Assembly: GCF_000384215.1 (NCBI RefSeq)
Contig: NZ_KB913032.1
Location: 955,021 to 1,019,020 of the forward strand
Length of the DNA stretch: 64,000 nucleotides
Direction: 5' to 3'
Source: Amycolatopsis alba DSM 44262
GTDB lineage: Bacteria; Actinomycetota; Actinomycetes; Mycobacteriales; Pseudonocardiaceae
Numbering within the stretch: position 1 is the first letter of the stretch; every line of letters starts with the position of its first letter. Positions 51,165 through 59,197 of the stretch are shown in pieces. The position numbers and the translations under genes were made by a program. Below the pieces are notes generated by a model, which had not been told where the DNA came from, did not search any database, and saw only the letters and a list, made by a program, of their open reading frames with translations.

Positions 51165-51564
51165 TGGTTCGCCCTCTTTCTGTGCTTTCGAGGCATCGCC
51201 ACGATCCCGCAGTCCGCTCGTCGCGGGCGCCGACGGGAGAGTTACCCGACCTTGCGGGTTGATGTCAGTTCGATGCCGAAATGAGCCTTGGACGATCTCC
51301 GGCGGATGCCGCCATTGGCGGCTCCTCCCGAGGGCGACGGTGCCTGACCCCGCAGGTACGTCTCGCCGCCGACCAGGCCGTCAGGCGGAGACGCGGCCGG
51401 ACTGGGCCAGGCTTCGCGTCACCCGCTTCGCGCCCGTCAGATGACGCGGTACTTGTACGTCATATGACGGCGGTGTGCCGCACCTGCCGCCACGAACATG
51501 ACGAGATCCTTACCATCCATTCATAACCTGCTCGGAGGGTTACGCACGCAATACCATCGCGGGC
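51165..51564. other. 400-bp intergenic region upstream of dipZ
   Basis: No gene is supported here. It should hold the promoters of the divergent membrane-protein gene and dipZ. The only clear structure is the pair of dyads at 51435-51469. A GGAGGG at about 51534 is too far from the dipZ ATG to be its ribosome-binding site. Confidence 0.5.
51435..51469. promoter_or_regulatory. Tandem CGTCA-N2-TGACG dyads
   Basis: CGTCAGATGACG (51435-51446, arms CGTCA/TGACG) and CGTCATATGACG (51458-51469, a perfect 12-bp palindrome) are 23 bp apart, about two helical turns. They lie about 100-130 bp before dipZ. This is a likely regulator-binding pair; the protein is not identified. Confidence 0.55.
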
Positions 51565-53130
51565 ATGCCCACCCTGCTTCTCGCCGGTTTACTCGCCGGG
51601 ATCGTCACCAGCGTCTCGCCCTGCGTGCTCCCCGTCCTGCCCGTCGTCCTGACCGCCGCAGCGCGGCGGCCGTGGGGCGTCGTCGGCGGGCTGGTGACCA
51701 GTTTCAGCCTCGCGACGCTGTTCGGCACGCTCGTGCTCGGCTCACTGAACCTGCCCGGCGGGCTCCTGCGTAACGCGGGAATCGTGGCGCTCGCCCTGCT
51801 CGGAGTCGGCCTGATCTTCCCGCGCGCCGGGGAACTGCTGGAGCGCCCGTTCGCCCGCCTGCGCGGCCACGCCGCATCGCCCCGCCGAAACGGCTTCGTG
51901 ACCGGGCTGGCACTGGGGCTGGTGTACGTGCCGTGCGCGGGCCCGGTCCTGGCCACCATCGCTGTCCTCGGGGCCACGCACCAGATCGGGTTCGACACTC
52001 TCCTGCTGACCGCGGCCTTTGGCGTGGGCACAGGGATCCCGCTGCTCGCGCTGGCCGCTTCGGGCGGTGCGCTCGCCCGGCGGACCCGTTTCTTCCGCGA
52101 CCACGCCCGGCGTCTGCGCGCCGCCACCGGCGCCGCACTGATCCTGGTGGCCGCCGTGACCGCGTTCGACCTTGCCGCCCCGCTGCAGCGCGTGGTGCCG
52201 GACTACACCGCCGCCACACAACGGGCCGTCGGATCGCAGCAGCTCGACCAGCTCACCCACGCACCGGACTTCGCCGGGATTTCCCAGTGGCTCAACACGC
52301 CTGGCGGAGAACCGTTGTCACTCAAGGAACTACGGGGCAAGGTCGTCGTCGTCAGCTTCTGGACCTACAGCTGTATCAACTGCCAGCGCGCGCTGCCGCA
52401 CCTGAAGCAGTGGTACGACACCTACCGCGGGGCCGGCCTGGAGGTCGTCGGCGTGCACACCCCGGAGTTCGCGTTCGAACACGATCCGGGGAACGTGGCC
52501 GAACAAGCGAAGGCCCTGGGCGTGAACTATCCGATCGCGATCGACAACGACTACGCCACTTGGAGTGCCTACGACAACCACTACTGGCCGGCGGCTTACC
52601 TGGTCGACGCGACCGGTCAGGTGCGGCGGTCCAGCTTCGGCGAGGGCGGCTACGCGGACTTCGAGCAGCAGATCCGCACCGCCCTCACCGAAAGCGGCGC
52701 CCGCTCGCTCCCCAGCCCCACCGATCTCCCGGACACCACGCCAGGCACCGCACTGACGCCGGAAACCTACCTCGGTTCCGAACACGCGCCGCTCGCCACG
52801 AGCGGCGACAAGATCTCTGCCGGAGAGACCCGCGCCTACACCTTTCCCGGCAGGCTCGATCCGGACACGTTCGCACTCGGCGGCACCTGGACCTCGAACG
52901 GCGAGCACCTCACCGCGGGCCCGGATGCGGGACTGCGCCTCGACTTCCGCGCCTCGTCCGTCCACTTGGTACTCGGCGGCACCGGGACGGTGACGGTGGA
53001 CGGCACGAAGACCATCGCGGTCTCCGGCGCACCGACGCTCTACACCCTGCTGGACGGACACACCGGACACGGGCAGCTGTCGCTGTCGGTGAGCCCCGGC
53101 GTGCAGGCCTATGCCTTCACCTTCAGCTAG
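51565..53130 (+). CDS. dipZ: DipZ: CcdA-like transporter fused to a thioredoxin/TlpA domain
   Basis: 521 residues in three parts. Residues 1-215 form a CcdA-type six-helix membrane domain with the redox cysteines Cys20 (SPCVLPVLPV) and about Cys124 (VPCAGPVL). Residues about 235-390 are a thioredoxin-fold domain with SCINCQ (Cys270, Cys273) and an external location. The C-terminal 130 residues form a beta-sandwich (ETRAYTFPGRLDPDTFALGG) found in mycobacterial DipZ. The protein carries reducing power across the membrane to an extracytoplasmic target. Confidence 0.9.
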   Translation: MPTLLLAGLLAGIVTSVSPCVLPVLPVVLTAAARRPWGVVGGLVTSFSLATLFGTLVLGSLNLPGGLLRNAGIVALALLGVGLIFPRAGELLERPFARLRGHAASPRRNGFVTGLALGLVYVPCAGPVLATIAVLGATHQIGFDTLLLTAAFGVGTGIPLLALAASGGALARRTRFFRDHARRLRAATGAALILVAAVTAFDLAAPLQRVVPDYTAATQRAVGSQQLDQLTHAPDFAGISQWLNTPGGEPLSLKELRGKVVVVSFWTYSCINCQRALPHLKQWYDTYRGAGLEVVGVHTPEFAFEHDPGNVAEQAKALGVNYPIAIDNDYATWSAYDNHYWPAAYLVDATGQVRRSSFGEGGYADFEQQIRTALTESGARSLPSPTDLPDTTPGTALTPETYLGSEHAPLATSGDKISAGETRAYTFPGRLDPDTFALGGTWTSNGEHLTAGPDAGLRLDFRASSVHLVLGGTGTVTVDGTKTIAVSGAPTLYTLLDGHTGHGQLSLSVSPGVQAYAFTFS

Positions 53131-53304
53131 CCCCTGTCTCTCCCCCTGGCTTGCGGCGTATGCACGCGCGGATCAGCGCGGCCGAGGCTTCCCTGGTCCG
53201 ATCCGCACGGTGACGTACACCGGTGACGTCGTCCGACGGTCGCCGCGGCGGTTCCCCTGTTCGTAACGTGGTCGGCACAAACCACGGAACGCAAAGGAAA
53301 GCCG

Positions 53305-53736
53305 ATGTCTGAAGTCACCTACACCGCGGTCGCCTCCTCCACCGCGGAGGGCCGCAACGGGGGTCACGCGAGGTCCGACGACGGCGCGCTCGACGTCACC
53401 CTCGGCGTCCCGAAGGCATTCGGCGGCGCCGGTGACGGCACCAACCCGGAACAGCTGTTCGCGGCGGGCTGGGCGTCCTGCTTCGTCGGCGCCGTGCGCC
53501 GGGTCGCCGCGGCGAAAAAGGTCAAGCCGACCGACCTCGCCGTCGTCGCGGAAATCACCCTGCACCACGACACCGAGGCCGGCGAATTCAAGCTGAGCGC
53601 GGCCCTGCATCTCGAGGCCTCCGGCGTCGACCAGGCGACCGCCGACGAACTGGTCCAGGGCGCGCACCAGCTGTGCCCGTACTCGAAGGCCACGCGCGGC
53701 AACATCGAAGTCACCCTCGACGCCACCGTCGCCTGA
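53305..53736 (+). CDS. ohr: Organic hydroperoxide resistance protein (Ohr/OsmC family)
   Basis: 143 residues. The two active-site cysteines are Cys59 (GWASCFVGAV) and about Cys124 (HQLCPYSKATRGN), with the conserved GGAGDGTNPEQLFAAG loop. It reduces organic peroxides using lipoyl partners. It is 174 bp after dipZ and, with it, suggests a thiol-redox defence locus. A strong terminator follows. No ohrR is adjacent. Confidence 0.93.
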   Translation: MSEVTYTAVASSTAEGRNGGHARSDDGALDVTLGVPKAFGGAGDGTNPEQLFAAGWASCFVGAVRRVAAAKKVKPTDLAVVAEITLHHDTEAGEFKLSAALHLEASGVDQATADELVQGAHQLCPYSKATRGNIEVTLDATVA

Positions 53737-53747
53737 CCCCTGTTCAT

Positions 53748-53781
53748 CGAGCCCGCCCCGTTTCCTCTGGGGGCGGGCTCG
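53748..53781 (+). terminator. Strong terminator after ohr
   Basis: CGAGCCCGCCCC (53748-53759) pairs perfectly with GGGGCGGGCTCG (53770-53781), a 12-bp GC stem and 10-nt loop starting 11 bp after the ohr stop. Confidence 0.8.
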
Positions 53782-53850
53782 AGCCATTTCAGGCCGGGCT
53801 ACCGCCTTGGCGCGCGCATTCCGGCGAGCACCAGCCCGAACACGCGGTGG

Positions 53851-54064
53851 CGTAAGTCCTTTGTGTACTCGGCGACGAAAGCCGCCGTGAACATGCTCAC
53901 CCTCAAGTACGCCAACGCCTTCCTCGACGATCCCGCGCTGGCGCAACTCGGTCACCCCTGGCTACACGGCGACCGACCTCAACGGTTTCAGCGGCGTCCG
54001 CCCAGTGGACGAAGGTGAAGGAACCGGCGGCTTCCACAACAACGAAGGCCCGCTCCCCTGGTGA
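53851..54064 (+). pseudogene. SDR dehydrogenase remnant
   Basis: The frame reads FVYSATKAAVNMLTLKYANA (the YxxxK catalytic segment of a short-chain dehydrogenase) followed by FLDDPALAQL. The family ending then appears in another frame: VTPGYTATDLNGFSG, and GTGGFHNNEGPLPW with a stop at 54062-54064. The joining segment and the whole N-terminal two-thirds are missing. It is a decayed fragment. Confidence 0.65.
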
Positions 54065-54139
54065 ACCGGGCCCGCCCTCGACCCACTGCTCGGCGGGCTG
54101 GTACTCGCCCTGCTGATGCCGAAGCGCCCTTCCGTCTCG

Positions 54140-55294
54140 TCAGAACAACGGCAGACCGGGCTCCAGGCCGAGCCGCACGCGCCCCGAACCACCGAAGAAT
54201 TCCGGTGCCTGGTTGACGTGCTGCAGCGCCACCATCCCGTCGCGGTACAGCCTGTCGAGAGCATTGCCCAGGTAGAGCGAAGTGGAGCTCCCCAACCGGT
54301 ACATCTCGACCAGGGCGTCCCGGCCGACGACGGCCGCGTGGGCCATGGCCGAGTGCAGATCGGCGTGCAGGGCGACCGTGGCCTGCCCGGCGGTCTCGTC
54401 GATCCGCCTGGCCACGTCGAACAGGAACAGGCGCGCGGCCCGGACCGCGGCCTCGTGCCGGGCCAGCGATTCCTGGACGTGCGGCTGCTCGGCGAGCAGA
54501 CCGCCGAACGGGGACGCCTTGCCGGGAGCGAGCGTGACCAGTTCGTCGATGGCCTGCTCGACCGTGCCCAGCGCGACAGCGGTGCAGCCGGCGAAGACCA
54601 GCAGAATCGGGTTGAGCCGGTAAGTGGGCCGGTCCAGCCGCAACGGGGCATCGATCCTCGCGGTCAGCTCCGCCGGGACGAACGCGTCCTCGACCACCAC
54701 CCCGTGGCTGCCGGTCGCACCCATACCGCTGACATTCCAGGTGTGCTCGATCTTCAGCTGGTCCTGACGGACGTGGAACAGGCGCACGTCCGGGGTGCCC
54801 GCCTCGGTCATCACGGGCTGCTCGCCGTCCATCACGACGCCGAGCGGAACGAACCATTCGACCGCCTCGATCCCGCTGACGATGCCCCACCGCCCGGAAA
54901 GCCGGTAACCGCCGTCCACCGCGACGGCCTGGCCAGGCTGGCCCGCGTTCGCCAGCACCGGTTCCCGGCCTCCGGTCCAGACCTTCGCCGCGCCCGCCTC
55001 ACCGAGCATCGCCGCGGTGAAACCGAAATTGGCGTTCCACACGACCCAAGCGGCCGAGGTGTCGATCCGCCCGAACTGTTCGTAAACGGTCAGCGCGGTG
55101 CTGAGCGACACCTCCAGCCCGCCGTACTCGGCAGGAGTGAACAGACTGAAGGCACCCGCGTCACGAAGTTCGGTGACCAGGTGATCCGGCAGGCGGCCGA
55201 GCATGTCGGCCTCGTCACGCGCGGCCTCGATCGCGCCCCGCAGCAGGTTCGGCAGGGCGAGCGCACGGGTCTCCCCGGAAATGTTGTCGGACAT
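54140..55294 (-). CDS. Acyl-CoA dehydrogenase-like flavoprotein
   Basis: 384 residues from ATG at 55294. N-terminal helices (LGRLPDHLVTELRDAGAFSL, then TPAEYGGLEVSLSTALTVYE), the central beta-domain (YRLSGRWGIVSGIEAVEWFV, SGMGATGSHGVVVEDAFVPA) and the C-terminal helical bundle are as in the class D flavoprotein monooxygenase/acyl-CoA dehydrogenase superfamily; the GSGRVRLGLEP tail is typical. A catalytic Glu as in true dehydrogenases is not evident, so a hydroxylase or sulfur-acquisition role (DszC-like) is also possible. The gene stands alone. Confidence 0.82.
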   Translation of the reverse strand: MSDNISGETRALALPNLLRGAIEAARDEADMLGRLPDHLVTELRDAGAFSLFTPAEYGGLEVSLSTALTVYEQFGRIDTSAAWVVWNANFGFTAAMLGEAGAAKVWTGGREPVLANAGQPGQAVAVDGGYRLSGRWGIVSGIEAVEWFVPLGVVMDGEQPVMTEAGTPDVRLFHVRQDQLKIEHTWNVSGMGATGSHGVVVEDAFVPAELTARIDAPLRLDRPTYRLNPILLVFAGCTAVALGTVEQAIDELVTLAPGKASPFGGLLAEQPHVQESLARHEAAVRAARLFLFDVARRIDETAGQATVALHADLHSAMAHAAVVGRDALVEMYRLGSSTSLYLGNALDRLYRDGMVALQHVNQAPEFFGGSGRVRLGLEPGLPLF

Positions 55295-55387
55295 GAGTCC
55301 AGAATGCAGGCGCGTCGTATACACCTGGTCGACATCGTCGATTCCACGTACAACGACTGTCCACAGTGTGCCCATAACTTACCGCGC

Positions 55388-55748
55388 ATGAAGAAGAAAG
55401 CAGCAGTCGTGATGGTCACCGCGGCCGGCCTGTCGTTGACCTTCCTTTCGGGCACGGCGAACGCGACCCCCGGCAAGGGTGTCTCGGCGGTCACGATCTT
55501 CGACCACGTCGTCGACGGCACCGACTACGTGCTCAAGGAGATCACCCTCGCGCCAGCTGGCACTACCACCCCGGTCAGGTGACCGGTTACGTCCAGCGGG
55601 GCGTGCTGAGCCACAACGACTCGAGCTGCGACAGCGACGGCGTCTACCGGGCGGGGCAGAGCATCTCCGAAGCGAGCGGCCCCGGCTATGTCCACATCGG
55701 ACGCAATCTGGGCACCACGCCCCCAACCCCGGCTGTTCCTTCGAGTGA
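55388..55748 (+). pseudogene. Secreted cupin protein, frameshifted and internally deleted
   Basis: From ATG at 55388 a signal peptide (MKKKAAVVMVTAAGLSLTFL) and the start of a cupin (TPGKGVSAVTIFDHVVDGTD) are followed by a shift near 55560. The next frame supplies WHYHPGQVTGYVQRGVLSHN and SISEASGPGYVHIGRNLG, the metal-binding cupin core. A third frame ends with APNPGCSFE at 55748 after a missing stretch of the last strands. Two frame changes and a deletion leave no full protein. Confidence 0.7.
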
Positions 55749-55797
55749 TCCTCGTCTGCGAAACGTAAATCGATCGTCTATTTCCGGCGTCTACGGT

Positions 55798-56364
55798 TCA
55801 TCCCAGACGTGACGGACTCAACGGAGGATTACCGCGCTGCCGGGCTCGATGGGCCAGCGCCTTCATCATGTTCCCGCAAGTCGCCATCGCGCACCACTCA
55901 CGGCGCCCGCCGCGGGAGGTGTCGAGGTAGACCTGGGTGCACTCCGGCCGACCGCATTCTTTGAGGAATGCGGCGTCCGGACCACCGAGGACTTCGATCG
56001 CGACGCGGGCGACGTCGGACAGCGCCTGGTCCGGCGTGGCCTCCCGGACCAGTCCGCTTCGGCCGAGTCGCGGGGCCACTGGCGGCCTCGCGGCCATCCG
56101 ATTGAGCACGTCGATCGCCGCGGCCTCACCGGGCTCGTCCTCGAGCCGAGCCCGGACGAGGTCGTAGATCCGCTCGCGCAGGACCAGCGCGGCGGCGAGA
56201 TCGTCCGGATCGCTGCCAGGGGCACGGTCCGCGACACCGGCCTCGACGAACCACAGGTCGAGGCCACCAGGAGTACGCAGCATCTCCCTCGGCAGGCTCC
56301 GGCGGGCACGCAGAGTGCCCACGAAGTCAAGGGCGAGGTTGCCGCAGGGAAAGGCGTGCTCCAC
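55798..56364 (-). CDS. CGNR zinc-finger regulator (ABATE domain)
   Basis: 188 residues from GTG at 56364. The N-terminal ABATE domain runs to about residue 130. The C-terminal zinc finger is ECGRPECTQVYLDT with WCAMATCGNMMKALAHRARQ, where the four cysteines and the CGN of the CGNR motif are kept. Members are stress-linked transcription regulators. It is divergent from the tannase/feruloyl esterase gene by 47 bp and may control it. Confidence 0.88.
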   Translation of the reverse strand: MEHAFPCGNLALDFVGTLRARRSLPREMLRTPGGLDLWFVEAGVADRAPGSDPDDLAAALVLRERIYDLVRARLEDEPGEAAAIDVLNRMAARPPVAPRLGRSGLVREATPDQALSDVARVAIEVLGGPDAAFLKECGRPECTQVYLDTSRGGRREWCAMATCGNMMKALAHRARQRGNPPLSPSRLG

Positions 56365-56411
56365 GTGACCACCCCCGGCAGGTTACGGACGACCAACGAA
56401 AGGTAACGGAA

Positions 56412-58046
56412 ATGACGACAAGACGAAAAGGCAGACCCACGGGCCGCCTGGCGAAGGTCCTGGTGGTGGCACTGCCGATCGCCGCCCTGATCCCCCTCGC
56501 CGGGAGCGCGTCGGCCGAACTCACGCCCGCACAGGCCACGGCCCCGGCCTGTGCGCAGGTGCCGGTGACCGCGCCCCAGGGCGCGAAGATCGAATCGGTG
56601 CAGGCCGAACGCCACCAGGGCGGGACACTCTCGTTCCCGGCCACGGAGCTGTCGCCGGCGACCGTGATCACCGATGTGCCGTCGTACTGCCAGCTCACCG
56701 TGACCGTCACCCATCCGGGGGCGGGCGATCACGTGAAGGTCGGGATCACGCTCCCGGAGACCGGCTGGACCGGGCGGCTCCAGGGCATCGGTGGCAGTGC
56801 CTACGCCGCGGGCAACTTCGGCGCGCCGCTGGCGCAGGCGGTGAAGGACGGCTACACGGGGGTCACGACCGATGCCGGTGTCCTCGGTGGACTCGACACC
56901 AGCTGGGCGGTGACCGGCGACGGCACGGTCAACCGGGCGCTGCTGAGCAACTTCGCGTCCCGTTCGGTGCACGAGTCGGCGTTGATCGGCAAGGACGTGG
57001 TGCGCAAGCACTACGGCCGCGCGGTGTCGTACGCGTACTGGAACGGCTGCTCGACCGGTGGCCGCCAGGGCTACGGAGAAGCCCAGGACCACGCACGCGA
57101 CTTCGACGGCATCCTGGCCAACGCGCCGGCGGTGAACTGGACCCAGTTCGCGGTGGCGACCCTGTGGCCGCAGGTCGTGATGAACAACGACCGCCACTTC
57201 GTCGCCGACTGCGTCCTCGGTGCCTTCCAGAAGGCCGCGATCCAGGCCTGTGACGCCCGTGACGGAGTCACCAACGGCGTCATCGACCAGCCGGACGAGT
57301 GCAGCTACGATCCGCGCTCGCTGGTGGGCACCAAGGTGCTCTGCGCCGGCCGTGAGGTCGCCGTGACCACCGAGGACGCGGACGTCATGCGCAAGATCTG
57401 GGCGGGCCCGACCGACGAGCGCGGACGGAAACTGTGGTCCGGGCTCCCCAAGGGCGCGGACTACACCTGGCTGGCAGGCACGCAGCCCGACGCGAACGGC
57501 ACCCTGTTCGCTCCGGGGTTCCCGGTGGCCGTGCACTGGGTGCAGAGCTTCCTGAAGAAGCAGCCCGGTTTCGACACCTCGAAGCTGACGTACGTCCAGT
57601 ACCGCGACCTGTTCCGCCAGTCGGTGCGGGAGTACGACCGGGTCATCGGCACCTCCGACCCGAACCTGTCGGACTTCCGCCGCGCGGGTGGCAAGCTGAT
57701 CACCGTCGTCGGCACGGCCGACCAGCTGATCCCGCCGGGCGGCACGCTCGCCTACCGTGAGCAGGTCGAACGGCGGATGGGCGGGGCGGACCGGGTGAAC
57801 GACTTCTACCGCCTGTTCCTGGCCCCTGGTGTGCAGCACTGCGGTGGTGGCGCGGGTGCGCAGCCGGTCAACGCGCTGAGCGCGCTGGTCGACTGGGTCG
57901 AGCAGGACAAGGCCCCGGCCACGCTGGCCGCGACCACCCTCGACGGCACGGGGTCGCGGAACCTCTGTCCGCTGCCGCAGATGTCACGCTACAACGGGCA
58001 CGGTAACCCGGCGCTTTCATCGAGCTACCACTGCACGAGGTTCTGA
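56412..58046 (+). CDS. Secreted tannase/feruloyl esterase family protein
   Basis: 544 residues. A signal peptide (KVLVVALPIAALIPLAGSAS) precedes the mature enzyme. The alpha/beta-hydrolase triad can be placed: Ser in GCSTGGRQG (about 213), Asp in GTADQLIPP (about 436) and His in PGVQHCGGG (about 475), with cysteines next to the Ser and His typical of this family's disulfide. Substrates are gallate, ferulate or related esters of plant material. It is followed by two strong hairpins and lies divergent from a CGNR regulator. Confidence 0.88.
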   Translation: MTTRRKGRPTGRLAKVLVVALPIAALIPLAGSASAELTPAQATAPACAQVPVTAPQGAKIESVQAERHQGGTLSFPATELSPATVITDVPSYCQLTVTVTHPGAGDHVKVGITLPETGWTGRLQGIGGSAYAAGNFGAPLAQAVKDGYTGVTTDAGVLGGLDTSWAVTGDGTVNRALLSNFASRSVHESALIGKDVVRKHYGRAVSYAYWNGCSTGGRQGYGEAQDHARDFDGILANAPAVNWTQFAVATLWPQVVMNNDRHFVADCVLGAFQKAAIQACDARDGVTNGVIDQPDECSYDPRSLVGTKVLCAGREVAVTTEDADVMRKIWAGPTDERGRKLWSGLPKGADYTWLAGTQPDANGTLFAPGFPVAVHWVQSFLKKQPGFDTSKLTYVQYRDLFRQSVREYDRVIGTSDPNLSDFRRAGGKLITVVGTADQLIPPGGTLAYREQVERRMGGADRVNDFYRLFLAPGVQHCGGGAGAQPVNALSALVDWVEQDKAPATLAATTLDGTGSRNLCPLPQMSRYNGHGNPALSSSYHCTRF

Positions 58047-58060
58047 GTTCACCGAAGCGA

Positions 58061-58100
58061 AAATGCCGTCTGTACCGGGTTTCCGGTACAGACGGCATTT
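58061..58100 (+). terminator. 18-bp perfect hairpin after the tannase gene
   Basis: Arms 58061-58078 and 58083-58100 pair perfectly (AAATGCCGTCTGTACCGG with its complement) around GTTT. The stem ends in three T residues. It starts 14 bp after the stop and is an excellent intrinsic terminator. Confidence 0.9.
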
Positions 58101-58127
58101 CTTGTCCAACGCACCGCTTCCCGTGTT

Positions 58128-58174
58128 GCGAAGGCCACTTTCGAGACGTCTGAAGTCTCGAAAGTGGCCTTCGC
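58128..58174. repeat. 20-bp inverted repeat, probable dispersed terminator-like element
   Basis: GCGAAGGCCACTTTCGAGAC (58128-58147) pairs perfectly with its complement at 58155-58174 around a 7-nt loop, and the stem extends slightly with a wobble pair. It is the second hairpin after the tannase gene. From memory, palindromes with this type of core are scattered in Amycolatopsis genomes; only one copy is seen here. Confidence 0.6.
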
Positions 58175-58275
58175 GACATTGGCACTCCGGGTGATCGAGG
58201 CTCTTCCCCCTGATCCGTCGCGGTACAGCCGTCGGGGAGGATTACGCGGCGGCCGATCCGGGTACCAGAAGGATC

Positions 58276-58389
58276 ATGTGGATGGTGCTGGTGATCCCGC
58301 TGCTGGTCATGTCGTTCACGCTGCTGATGGAGCGTGTCGAAGCGAAGATGCCCGAACGGGATCCCGGTCGCGCCCCCGAACCCATCTGA
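58276..58389 (+). CDS. 37-residue single-pass membrane microprotein
   Basis: ATG at 58276 with AGAAGG just upstream starts MWMVLVIPLLVMSFTLLMER and then a charged tail (VEAKMPERDPGRAPEPI). The hydrophobic run fits one membrane helix and the tail is cytoplasmic. Short proteins with this layout are common in actinomycetes and often unannotated. I have no function to offer. Confidence 0.55.
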   Translation: MWMVLVIPLLVMSFTLLMERVEAKMPERDPGRAPEPI

Positions 58390-58417
58390 AGGCCGTGGAT
58401 GGCTCCCCAGCCTCGCG

Positions 58418-59062
58418 TCACCTTGGGTCGCCCGACGTCGCTTCCCCCTGCTCGACCTCCCAGGAGAACGGGCGATGCTGCACGATGCGTTCACGGGCGC
58501 TCGCGACGACGTCGGCCGGGTCGCGGGACTGACCGATGGCATGGAGAATCCGGGCGGCCGCGCCGGTCAGCAGCGAAAACACCACGACCGGGGCTTCGTC
58601 CTCGCCGGGAAGCTCGACCGGCAGCATCGCCACGCTCATGTCCGCCATCGCCTCGTGCATCGGGACCGGACCGGAAAACGCGTTCCGGAGATATCCGGCG
58701 GTGGTCGTGGCGTATCCCGGACCCCGCTGTGCGATGTCGGCGTAGTCGGCAGGGGCGCTGTCGCTGAGCATGTGCATGACCATGAGGTCCAGGTCGCCGC
58801 TCGCACGGCATTCGGCCGCTGTCCCCCGCACAGCCATCTCCGTCAGCCGGAGCGGCCCGGCCTTCGACGCCGGAAAACCGGTCGCGCGGGTGAAGTACCG
58901 GTGGTCGAACACGCGCGCGAGCACCACGAGTTCGTCGGCGCGACGGCCGTCACCGTCCCCGACGACCCTGGCTAGCCGGGTGACTTCATCGACAAGCGCG
59001 TCGTCGTCGAGCGCCGCAGCGGCGTCGAACATCGGTCGCCATGGAACATCGTGCACGTTCAC
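58418..59062 (-). CDS. Hypothetical protein
   Basis: About 214 residues from GTG at 59062 (or 204 from ATG at 59032). It is helical and acidic at the start (FDAAAALDDDALVDEVTRLA), with a mid-part (CRASGDLDLMVMHMLSDSAP) and a stretch of small residues (VVVFSLLTGAAARILHAIG) that is too short for a membrane pair. No motif is recognised. A third-position GC bias supports coding. Confidence 0.65.
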   Translation of the reverse strand: MNVHDVPWRPMFDAAAALDDDALVDEVTRLARVVGDGDGRRADELVVLARVFDHRYFTRATGFPASKAGPLRLTEMAVRGTAAECRASGDLDLMVMHMLSDSAPADYADIAQRGPGYATTTAGYLRNAFSGPVPMHEAMADMSVAMLPVELPGEDEAPVVVFSLLTGAAARILHAIGQSRDPADVVASARERIVQHRPFSWEVEQGEATSGDPR

Positions 59063-59197
59063 GCCGGCAGCGCTTCCCCTCGAATCATATCGCCGCACCA
59101 CGACGGCCCAGCCTAGACCGATCCTCGCCGGAGGATGTCCCACCCGGTTGAACGAACGCGCCCGGCAGACCAGCTACCGGTCTCGTCGAGGTCCGGC

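Noticed and set aside
55866..57839. A 657-codon minus-strand frame opposite the tannase gene
   Set aside because: Antisense of a complete esterase with catalytic triad; the last part overlaps CGNR in another frame.
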